A stretch of DNA of 63,270 bases, taken from positions 1-63,270 of the forward strand of contig NZ_JABBGG010000016.1 of the NCBI RefSeq assembly GCF_012927275.1, given 5' to 3'. The stretch comes from Massilia polaris. GTDB taxonomy: Bacteria > Pseudomonadota > Gammaproteobacteria > Burkholderiales > Burkholderiaceae_D. A program made the position numbers and the translations under genes. This document shows positions 56,673 to 63,270 of the stretch, in pieces. Below the pieces are notes generated by a model. It had not been told where the DNA came from. It made no database searches and saw nothing but the letters and a program-made list of their open reading frames with translations. Each line of letters starts with the position of its first letter. The stretch's first letter is position 1.

Positions 56673-57577
56673 ATGATGGATTTAAATGACGTGGCACTGT
56701 TTGTTCAGGTAATTCGCGCCGGCAGCTTCGCCGAAGCCGCTCGGCGATTGGGCATCCCCTCCAATAGCGTGAGTCGGCGCATACAAGAATTGGAACGCCG
56801 AATGGGCGTCGCCGTGATACTGCGCTCGACGCGCAAGCTGGTGCCTACGGATGCGGGCCGAACCCTGTATGAGCGATGCGCGGAGCCAATCGGATCGTTA
56901 ATCGAGGCATCGCAGGAACTCGCCAATGGTAGCGAATTGACGACGGGAACGCTGCGCGTTGCCGCGCCCGCCGATTTTTTTCAGTTGGTTTCTCATGGAC
57001 TGGATCGCTGAGTTTTCTCGCGGCCCATCCACAAATTCGCATCGAATTCGTCCTAAGCGACGCCCGTGCAGACCTGTTGGGCGACGGCATTGACCTCGCA
57101 CTTCGCGGCGGCAAGATCCTTGAGCCGGACTTGGTCGCACGAAAAATCGGGACCAGCCGCTTCGTACTGGTGGCAAGCCCAGCGTATCTCGCTGCGCGCG
57201 GCTTGCCGACCACACTTGAGGATCTGGAGAGTCACGATTGCATCACGGCCCCGAGCCAGGCAGGGCGCTCGTCGTGGTCACTGGACAGCCCGACCGGGCC
57301 AGTGGTAGTCAATGTCGAGGGGCGATTTAGCGCCAACATTGCGCAAGTCATGCTCAATGCCTCGCTCGCGAACTTGGGAGTCGCGCTGGTGCCGACGATG
57401 ATGTCGGCGCCTCACCTGCACACGGGACGGTTGCAAGAAGTTCTGCCAGCGTATGGGCGGGATGGCCTTTGCATTCACCTTGTCCTTGTGTATGTGAGAC
57501 GCATATACCTGCCGCGTGCTATCAGCGCCTTCATCGATTTCATGATTGTAAAAGTGCAAGCGCATGGACTGGGCTAG
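56673..57577 (+). pseudogene. LysR-type regulator with two single-base frameshifts
   Basis: The first frame gives a normal winged HTH (MDLNDVALFVQVIRAGSFAEAARRLGIPSNSVSRRIQELE) and stops at 57009-57011. The next frame gives MDWIAEF, and the third gives FLAAHPQIRIEFVLSDARADLLGDGIDLALRGG and the rest of the effector domain to 57577. One extra C near 56994 and one extra T in the TTTT at 57013-57016 explain both shifts. Without them the protein would be about 300 residues, normal for the family. It would have controlled the divergent isochorismatase gene, now also broken. Confidence 0.82.
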
Positions 57578-57867
57578 TGCGAAATCCGCCGCCAGCGCAG
57601 GCCGGATCCCCCTTTCCGATCCACCGCCCGGTCGGCGTGATGTCGGGCGCGGTCGCGCCCGATCCGTACTGAGGGCAAGTGGCGCGGCATGGCGCACACT
57701 TTCCATGCGGCAATCAAATACCGCTCATCACCATTACTGATGACGTCGATGCTTGTACGCGGATGATATTCACCAGCCATATAGCCAATATAAGAAATCG
57801 AAATTTTCCTTATAGCTACAACTCTTTTATACTGCACTGCAACAACCCATGCAAATCGGACTTCCAG
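57578..57867. other. 290-bp stretch without a recognised gene
   Basis: The first half is GC-rich with no convincing frame. The second half is more AT-rich and should contain the promoter for the two small genes that follow. I see no repeat or RNA motif. Confidence 0.35.
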
Positions 57868-58125
57868 ATGACTACAGCAACTTTCCAGGCCAGCGACAGC
57901 CTGCGCGACTATTTCGCTGACGTATCCCGCGCCGCGCGCGCCTTCGCCGCAGCCCTGTTCGCGGCACAAGAACGCCAGTATGTGGCGCAAGAAGTCCAGC
58001 CAGACACCACGACCCCGCGCGCCCTGCAGAAGAGCCGCAACCATTTGTTCGCCATGGCGCGCGAGTGGGAAAATACCTCCCCTTCGCTGGCAGCCGAGCT
58101 GCGCAGCATTGCGGCACGGGGCTGA
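57868..58125 (+). CDS. Hypothetical 85-residue protein
   Basis: The protein starts MTTATFQASDSLRDYFADVSRAARAF and is helical, rich in Ala and Arg, with no signal peptide or membrane span. I do not recognise a named family. The codon usage is like that of neighbouring core genes. A 36-residue membrane peptide gene follows two bases after its stop, so they form a pair. Confidence 0.6.
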   Translation: MTTATFQASDSLRDYFADVSRAARAFAAALFAAQERQYVAQEVQPDTTTPRALQKSRNHLFAMAREWENTSPSLAAELRSIAARG

Positions 58126-58127
58126 GC

Positions 58128-58238
58128 ATGGAAATGCTCGGATTCCTGCCAGGCGCCATCGCCGCCGTCGCGATGATCGTACGCATCGTCATGTTCTTCC
58201 GTTTTGAGTACAAGTCCGGCGCGAAGTCGGCAGCGTAA
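58128..58238 (+). CDS. Predicted 36-residue membrane peptide
   Basis: The ATG at 58128 opens MEMLGFLPGAIAAVAMIVRIVMFFRFEYKSG, one hydrophobic helix of about 22 residues followed by a basic tail ending KSAA. The gene begins two bases after the previous stop and is followed by a strong terminator, both of which support it. The function is unknown. Confidence 0.5.
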   Translation: MEMLGFLPGAIAAVAMIVRIVMFFRFEYKSGAKSAA

Positions 58239-58331
58239 GTCACAGCCACCCGCAACGGCTGGCTGACCGCAGCGTCCGCGCTGCCGGTGCAATCAACTGC
58301 TGGCGCGTTCGCTGCCAATACAGTCGAGAAA

Positions 58332-58368
58332 AAAACCCGGGACCGGTCCATGACCTGGCCCGGGTTTT
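58332..58368 (+). terminator. Terminator after the small gene pair
   Basis: AAAACCCGGG at 58332-58341 pairs with CCCGGGTTTT at 58359-58368, with more pairing inside (ACCGGTC / GACCTGG). Confidence 0.75.
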
Positions 58369-58395
58369 GTCGTTTAGAGTCCCGTGCGACAGACG

Positions 58396-58428
58396 AAAAA
58401 ACGGGCAGGAAGCTTGCGCCCCTGCCCG
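58396..58428 (-). terminator. Terminator after the minus-strand S8 peptidase
   Basis: CGGGCAGG at 58402-58409 pairs with CCTGCCCG at 58421-58428; on the minus strand the stem is followed by a T run. It lies 34 bases beyond the stop codon. Confidence 0.8.
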
Positions 58429-58461
58429 CACGCCGTCAATGCGGCGATATTGCTATACGGC

Positions 58462-60300
58462 TTACTTAACCACGTTGACGATGACGGTGGTTTCCGACAG
58501 GTTACCGGCCTTGTCCATGGCGGTCGCCTTGATCGTGTGCGGCCCAGCGGTGAACAGCGACGCCTGCCAGTTGTAGGCCAGCGTACCGCCCTTGCCGTAA
58601 GCGCGCAGGACGCCGTTGATCCGGATCTGCTGGCGAATGCTGGCGACGGCGAAGTTGTCGGTCGCAGTGACGCTGATCGCGACGGTGCCGGAAACGTTGC
58701 CGGCGACCGGATTGATGATCTTGACCGTTGGCTTGACCGTGTCGACCGTCGAGTCGACAGGCCCCGGAGCCGGCGCGACGGCCGCGTTGGCAACGTTCAC
58801 CGCGACCGTGGACGACGAGCCCGAGCTGCCCGCAGCATCGTATGCAACGGCGACCAGGTTGGCCATGCCGTTCGCGACCCCGGTCGAATCCCAGCTGAAG
58901 CTGTACGGTGCGGCGGTGTCGACCGCGACGACGGTGCCATTGACCGTCAGCTCGACACGCGCGACGCCAACGTTGTCCGCAGCGCTGGCGTTCACGGCTA
59001 CCGCGCCCGAGACCGACGTGCTGCCCAGCGGCGCCGAGATCGATGCCGTTGGCTTGGTAATATCGACCGATGCCCCGTAGGTTTTCGCGGCGGCAACAGC
59101 TGCCGCTGCATTGACGCGGCCATGTCCGAAGTAGACGTCGCGTCCGGCGGTGCCGAGGTCGACTGCGGTCGAATATAGCAGCGACTGGATCGTGTCAGGG
59201 GCCAGGTCAGGCCGCGCCGACATCATCATTGCCGCCACACCAGCGGCGATCGGGCTGGAGAACGAGGTGCCGTTGGTGCTCTTGTAGCTACCGTTGAGGC
59301 CGGTAGTCCAGATGCCGCTGCCGGGCGCGGCGAGCGACACTACCGCGCCGTAGCTCGAGAAGCTCGAACGCGCATCCGAGCTGGTCGTTGCCGATACCAC
59401 GATCAGCGCCGGATCCGCCGCGATCTTCTCGTCGACGTTTGCGTTACCAGCGGAAACAAATACCAGGCCACCCTTGCTCTTCATATAACGGGCGGCGCTC
59501 AAAATTGCCGAGCTTGCAGCCAGGCGGGCATAGCTGACGTTGGCGACGCGTGCGCCGTTGTCGGCAGCGTACGTGATACCGGCGGCGATCGTGCTGTACG
59601 ACGCGTAGCAGGAATTTTCGGCGGCGTTCCAGTATGCGATGCGCAGAGGCATGATCTTGGCAGCCCCAGCGACGCCTGCGACACCAATCCCGTTGTTCGA
59701 CGCACCGGCGGCGGCGCCTGCCACGGCAGTGCCATGGCCGCAGATGTCGGACATGTCGGTATTGTTGCCATAGATGTTGCGGCCCGCGACCAGGTTCGGC
59801 TTCAGGTCGGGGTGGCTCGACTCGATTCCCGAATCGAGGATGGCGATGGTCACGCCGGCGCCGCGCGACGAATCCCAGGCGGTGGCAGCGCCGATCTTGT
59901 TGACGTGCCATTGGCTGCCGATGTACGGATCATTCACCGCCATCGTGCTCTTGACGTGGCGGTCGAGTTCCGCATATTTGAATTCAGGACGGCGTTCGAG
60001 TTGCTTCAGGACTGATGCCTCCGACGCGTTGCTTGGCAGTTCGATGACATGCAGGTTGCTCTGGCCAACTTTCCTGGCCCTGCCGCCATGCGGCTTGAGC
60101 AGTTTGTCGAACGCTGCGGCCGACAAACCCGGCTTCACCTCGATCAGCACGCGGCCGCGCACAATCTGGTCGCCGATGCCGGCTTCGTACGGCGACGCCG
60201 CCATGGCAGTGTTTGCTGAGAATGCACTGGCGCAAGCGACCGCGAGAACAGTCGCACGCAGGGGCAGCGAGGAGAAGCTAAAGGAGGAGGTAAAGACCAT
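58462..60300 (-). CDS. Secreted S8 (subtilisin-like) serine peptidase with Ig-like repeats
   Basis: This 612-residue exported protease has a signal peptide (LRATVLAVACASAFSANTAMAA). A prodomain of about 80 residues (VLIEVKPGLSAAAFDKLLKPHG) follows. The catalytic domain has Asp156 (AILDSGIESSHPD), His189 (CGHGTAVAG) and Ser346 (NGTSFSSPIAAG). Two C-terminal Ig-like domains (KPTASISAPL and KPTVKIINPV) would bind surfaces or substrates. It is a paralogue of the divergent gene at 61339. The leader carries a cyclic-di-GMP-I riboswitch and a hairpin over the Shine-Dalgarno sequence, so both its mRNA and translation may respond to c-di-GMP. Confidence 0.94.
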   Translation of the reverse strand: MVFTSSFSFSSLPLRATVLAVACASAFSANTAMAASPYEAGIGDQIVRGRVLIEVKPGLSAAAFDKLLKPHGGRARKVGQSNLHVIELPSNASEASVLKQLERRPEFKYAELDRHVKSTMAVNDPYIGSQWHVNKIGAATAWDSSRGAGVTIAILDSGIESSHPDLKPNLVAGRNIYGNNTDMSDICGHGTAVAGAAAGASNNGIGVAGVAGAAKIMPLRIAYWNAAENSCYASYSTIAAGITYAADNGARVANVSYARLAASSAILSAARYMKSKGGLVFVSAGNANVDEKIAADPALIVVSATTSSDARSSFSSYGAVVSLAAPGSGIWTTGLNGSYKSTNGTSFSSPIAAGVAAMMMSARPDLAPDTIQSLLYSTAVDLGTAGRDVYFGHGRVNAAAAVAAAKTYGASVDITKPTASISAPLGSTSVSGAVAVNASAADNVGVARVELTVNGTVVAVDTAAPYSFSWDSTGVANGMANLVAVAYDAAGSSGSSSTVAVNVANAAVAPAPGPVDSTVDTVKPTVKIINPVAGNVSGTVAISVTATDNFAVASIRQQIRINGVLRAYGKGGTLAYNWQASLFTAGPHTIKATAMDKAGNLSETTVIVNVVK

Positions 60301-60305
60301 GATAA

Positions 60306-60336
60306 CAATCCTGTCTAAAAAAAATGAACAGGATTG
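60306..60336 (-). promoter_or_regulatory. Hairpin sequestering the Shine-Dalgarno site of the minus-strand S8 gene
   Basis: CAATCCTGT at 60306-60314 pairs with ACAGGATTG at 60328-60336. On the minus strand the AGGA that serves the ATG at 60300 lies inside the stem, eight bases from the start. The pairing would block ribosome entry. Confidence 0.7.
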
Positions 60337-60402
60337 CTAAACAACCCAGTGCGTGCCGCGTCCGAATGCGGTCCCGCCCGCGCAATGATTGCGCCTGGTA
60401 AT

Positions 60403-60489
60403 GCCTGGCAGTCCTGCCGTCATAGGGGAAAGGACCCGTTAGACCGTTGACTTTGCGTCCTCCTCTTTCGAGGAGTTTGCCTTTTGCAG
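60403..60489 (-). promoter_or_regulatory. Cyclic-di-GMP-I (GEMM) riboswitch aptamer
   Basis: On the minus strand AAAGGCAAACTCCTCGAAAG is followed by AGGAGGACGCAAAGTC, CGGTCTAA and GACGGCAGGACTGCCAGG. These are the GAAA-capped P2 hairpin, the ACGCAAAG junction and the second hairpin of the class. The aptamer ends about 100 bases before the start codon of the S8 peptidase. Expected length and order of conserved blocks are all present. Confidence 0.85.
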
Positions 60490-61113
60490 AGAGCTGTTAC
60501 TTTACCCCAGCTAAATACCTGCGGCAATAACCTTAAAAATAAAATCGTGTAACCACACAACATATTGACCGCGCTGTTCAACTTACTCATAGCAACCTTT
60601 ACTTCAATTATTATCAAATCCAAATAATTATAATAATTTTGATAGCGATTCTGTAGTTTCCAATACGAAACAGAGAAGCGCAGTCTATTCACGCGTCGTT
60701 TGAAACAACCCTATAGGACGTGCCATAGCGGCAATTGAATTTCAACCAGAATAACGAAAAGTGTTATCCATCAGGTAATGCATTGAGATGTGTGGATTGC
60801 ATCGAAAGCCTTCGCACGCCCAGTGGCAAGTTCGGACCGGGCGTCATTCTGCATCGCCACCCACTCTTGCGGTGATATATCGCGCTCGCTCATCAAATAG
60901 TTTGAAGCTATAAATAATAATTTAGCCAACATAGTCAAATACAAAATTCCGTTTTCAATTAGGAAATGATCGTAAACGTTTAATCAAATTTTTCCTCTAG
61001 ATAACTTATTGTCAGGGGTCAATTTGTTACAATTTAATTGGGGAAATTTGAACAGAGTTTACGTAATTCAATTGTTTCTGGGAATATTTCACGGTAGCAT
61101 TCAATCCGCAATC
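60490..61113. other. AT-rich region between the two divergent riboswitch leaders
   Basis: About 620 bases have much lower GC than the neighbouring genes and no convincing coding frame; it must contain the promoters of both S8 transcripts. A/T runs are frequent (for example around 60580-60640 and 60900-61040). I see no clear inverted repeat that would name a regulator. Confidence 0.55.
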
Positions 61114-61200
61114 TGTTAAAGGTAAACCCCGCGAAAGCGTGGGGACGCAAAGTCATCGGTCTAACGAGCCCAAGGCTCCAAGACGGCAGGACTGCCAGAC
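61114..61200 (+). promoter_or_regulatory. Cyclic-di-GMP-I (GEMM) riboswitch aptamer
   Basis: The sequence reads TTAAAGGTAAACCCCGCGAA, then AGCGTGGGGACGCAAAGTC, CGGTCTAACG and AAGACGGCAGGACTGCCAG. It has the same block order as the copy on the other strand, including the GCGAAAGC-capped hairpin and ACGCAAAG. It ends about 140 bases before the S8 start at 61339. Confidence 0.85.
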
Positions 61201-61298
61201 CACGCAAGCCAGACCCGGCAAGGCCGCGTCAGCCATGGATGAGACGCACGCGGCGATTAAGCGCCCTCGAGTGTGCAGCACCCACAGCGTTATCCAGC

Positions 61299-61334
61299 AG
61301 TCCTGTTGGAGCATTTATTTTCGAAAACAGGACT
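61299..61334 (+). promoter_or_regulatory. Hairpin sequestering the Shine-Dalgarno site of the plus-strand S8 gene
   Basis: AGTCCTGTT at 61299-61307 pairs with AACAGGACT at 61326-61334. The AGGA at 61329-61332, six bases before ATG 61339, is inside the stem. The arms match the equivalent hairpin of the divergent gene in sequence as well as in position. Confidence 0.72.
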
Positions 61335-61338
61335 ACAC

Positions 61339-63105
61339 ATGCAAAACCATCTGAACACCTCGTCGCCGCGCACGTCGGCACCTGCCCGCCTGGCGTTTGC
61401 TGCATCGATCGCAATCGCCAGCGCTGCCATGATCCCGGCCGGCGCACATGCTGAACAGCCTGAAAAATTTGCCGCTGGGCGCATCCTGGTCTCGCCGCGC
61501 GCCGGATTGCCTGCCGCTGAATTCAACAAGATCATCAAGACCCACGGCGCCCACGCCGCGCGCAAGCTCGGCGGCATCAATGTGTATGTCGTCGACATGC
61601 CGCCTGGGCGCGAAAAGGCCCTGCTGCAGGCGCTTGAACGCAACCCGCACGTCAAGTTCGTCGAACTCGACGGCGAAGTGACGATGCAAATGACCCCCTC
61701 GGATACCTACTACAGCACCGCCTGGCACCTGCCGAAGATCGGCGCCCCGGCGGCCTGGGATGTTGCCACCGGCAGCGGTGTCACCATCGCCATCCTGGAC
61801 GGCGGCGTCGAGGCGTCGCACCCGGACTTGGCCGGCCACATGGTTCCGGGATGGAATTTCTTCGACAACAACAGCAACACCGCCGACGTCAACGGCCACG
61901 GTACCAAGGTCGCCGGTGTGGCCGCTGCAATTGGTAACAACGCTGTCGGCGCAACCGGCGCTGCGTGGAACGCCAAAATCATGCCAATGCGTATTAGCGA
62001 TGGCGCTGGCAACATCACTTACTACAGCACTGTGGCAAATGCACTGACTTGGGCGGCCGATCACGGTGCCCGCGTGGCAAACATCAGCTACATCGTGTCG
62101 CACGTCGCAGCGGTGCAAACCGCGGCGCAATATATGCGAAGCAAAGGCGGCGTGGTTGTGGCTTCTGCCGGCAACACAGGAGCCTACACTGCCAACGCAA
62201 ACACATCGGCAATAATTACTGTTGCCGGCACCGACTCGTCCGATGTGCGTGCCAGCTGGTCGGCCTATGGCCCTATCGTCGATGTCGCCGCGCCTGGCGT
62301 TAGCATCCGCACCACCGCCGTCGGCGGCGCCTATGGCTCGTACAGCGGCACGTCGTTCTCCAGTCCGCTAACTGCAGGCGTGGTCGCACTAATGTTGTCC
62401 GCCAATCCCGCATTGCAGCCTTCCCAGGTCGACAGCATCCTGGCCTCGACCGCGGACGACAAAGGCACCGCCGGCCGCGACGACTACTACGGCTACGGCC
62501 GCATCAATGCCACCCGCGCTATCGCTGCCGCCAAGGCAGCGGTAACCAGCGACACCAGCGTACCGGTCGTCTCGGCCACGGTGCCGTCGGCTACCGTCAA
62601 GGGCATCACGACCGTCAGCGCGACGGCGACCGACAATGTCGGCGTAACCCGTGTCGAACTGTATGCCGGCAGCACGTTGGTCGCCAGCGATACGGCATCC
62701 CCGTACAGCTTCAGCTGGGACTCAACCACGCGTGCCGACGGCGCCACCTCGCTTGTCGTCAAGGCCTATGATGCAGCCGGCAACGTTGGCTCGAAGACCC
62801 TGAGCGTTACAGTCGCCAACAACACGATTGCCGATACCACTGCTCCGGTGGTCACCATCGGTAATCCGAAAGCCGGCACCACGGTCGCCGGAAATGTCGG
62901 CGTGACGGTCTCGGCCAGCGACAACGTCGCAGTCACCAGCACCAGCCTGTACATCGACGGTTCGCTCAAGGCAACCGGCAACAGCTCACTGTCCTACACC
63001 TGGAATAGCCGCAAGGGACCGAAAGGGCTGCACACGATCTCGGCCGTGGCGCGCGATGGGGCCGGCAACACCAAAACCCAGGCGGTGCAGGTCACCGTGA
63101 ACTAA
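61339..63105 (+). CDS. Secreted S8 (subtilisin-like) serine peptidase with Ig-like repeats
   Basis: This 588-residue exported protease has a signal peptide (LAFAASIAIASAAMIPAGAHAE). A prodomain (ILVSPRAGLPAAEFNKIIKTHG) follows. The catalytic Asp154 (AILDGGVEASHPD), His187 (NGHGTKVAG) and Ser339 (SGTSFSSPLTAG) are all present. Two Ig-like domains (VSATATDNVGVTRVELYAG; KAGTTVAGNVGVTVSASDN) follow. The ATG at 61339 is set by the signal peptide and AGGA; the upstream 22 codons of the open frame overlap the leader hairpin. It has the same plan as the divergent paralogue and the same riboswitch-type leader. An IS3-type element end lies 40 bases after its stop. Confidence 0.94.
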   Translation: MQNHLNTSSPRTSAPARLAFAASIAIASAAMIPAGAHAEQPEKFAAGRILVSPRAGLPAAEFNKIIKTHGAHAARKLGGINVYVVDMPPGREKALLQALERNPHVKFVELDGEVTMQMTPSDTYYSTAWHLPKIGAPAAWDVATGSGVTIAILDGGVEASHPDLAGHMVPGWNFFDNNSNTADVNGHGTKVAGVAAAIGNNAVGATGAAWNAKIMPMRISDGAGNITYYSTVANALTWAADHGARVANISYIVSHVAAVQTAAQYMRSKGGVVVASAGNTGAYTANANTSAIITVAGTDSSDVRASWSAYGPIVDVAAPGVSIRTTAVGGAYGSYSGTSFSSPLTAGVVALMLSANPALQPSQVDSILASTADDKGTAGRDDYYGYGRINATRAIAAAKAAVTSDTSVPVVSATVPSATVKGITTVSATATDNVGVTRVELYAGSTLVASDTASPYSFSWDSTTRADGATSLVVKAYDAAGNVGSKTLSVTVANNTIADTTAPVVTIGNPKAGTTVAGNVGVTVSASDNVAVTSTSLYIDGSLKATGNSSLSYTWNSRKGPKGLHTISAVARDGAGNTKTQAVQVTVN

Positions 63106-63144
63106 GAGCTAGAGCTGCTCTCCGTGTAAAAACGCCGATCGTTC

Positions 63145-63270
63145 TGAACTGACCCCGTAAAGTTGGACGGTTAGTTTAATGAGCGGCCAAGGGCTGGGTT
63201 CTGTATTGCACAGGACTCAGCCCTTTTAGTTTCATCTTGATGCGGTCGTAATTGTAATAGCGAATGTACT
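63145..63270 (-). mobile_element. End of an IS3-family insertion sequence (partial)
   Basis: TGAACTGACCCCGTAAAGTT at 63145-63164 looks like the terminal inverted repeat of an IS3-family element. It is followed by the 3' end of its transposase gene. The rest lies beyond the window. Confidence 0.75.
63176..63270 (-). CDS. IS3-family transposase OrfB, C-terminal part
   Basis: The minus strand reads YIRYYNYDRIKMKLKGLSPV, then QYRTQPLAAH before a stop at 63176-63178. This is the typical end of the rve-type integrase (OrfB) of IS3-family elements. The gene continues past the window edge, so its integrity cannot be judged. Confidence 0.8.
   Translation of the reverse strand, partial: YIRYYNYDRIKMKLKGLSPVQYRTQPLAAH

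Overview
The window looks like a high-GC betaproteobacterial chromosome from the Oxalobacteraceae, most like Massilia, Duganella or Telluria. The grounds are the families present: large TonB-dependent receptors, PHA metabolism, an obgE-rpmA-rplU block, a glnA-ntrBC locus, and a bacteriophytochrome with heme oxygenase. The genus is inferred from protein families; no marker gene was compared.

Layout. 1-4.2 kb: tkt-gap on the minus strand and rsmE on the plus strand. 4.3-20.4 kb: four TonB-dependent receptor genes on the minus strand, one of them broken, interleaved with an FAD oxidoreductase and an aspartyl/asparaginyl beta-hydroxylase. This stretch also holds a displaced copy of the oxidoreductase 3' end and an IS110-type transposase remnant. 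20.6-26.6 kb: corA, then the nitrogen block glnA / DUF4124 / glnL (ntrB) / glnG (ntrC), with a readable sigma-54 promoter and NtrC-type boxes upstream of glnA. 26.6-35.5 kb: rhodanese, TAXI binding protein, a large class A PBP-like protein, EI24 membrane protein, FKBP, acyl-CoA-binding protein, a PHA granule protein and a putative Na+/H+ antiporter. 35.6-37.4 kb: an M4-like cytoplasmic metallopeptidase overlapping an emfourin-like inhibitor gene. 37.5-45.5 kb: fdxA, ferredoxin-NADP reductase, intracellular PHB depolymerase, a palindromic repeat cluster, the rsxB-nth-MYG1 operon, a DUF4272 gene and proB. 45.5-49 kb: a small membrane protein, obgE, rpmA, rplU, and the divergent ispB.

The accessory part runs from about 49 to 63 kb. 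Two diverged copies of the 3' half of tRNA-Phe plus its terminator bracket a complete IS605-type element (divergent tnpA and tnpB) and a ccdAB-like toxin-antitoxin pair. Then follow bphO-bphP (heme oxygenase and a bacteriophytochrome-GGDEF-EAL protein), a patch of broken LysR and isochorismatase genes, and two tiny genes. The window ends with two divergent secreted S8 (subtilisin-like) peptidases and the end of an IS3-family element.

The most striking system is this last pair. Each S8 gene has a long leader with a recognisable cyclic-di-GMP-I (GEMM) riboswitch aptamer, followed by a hairpin that buries the Shine-Dalgarno sequence. A light-sensing protein with intact-looking cyclic-di-GMP synthesis and breakdown motifs lies 2.4 kb from the nearer peptidase gene. 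A light to c-di-GMP to protease route is therefore a testable inference; the sequence does not demonstrate it.
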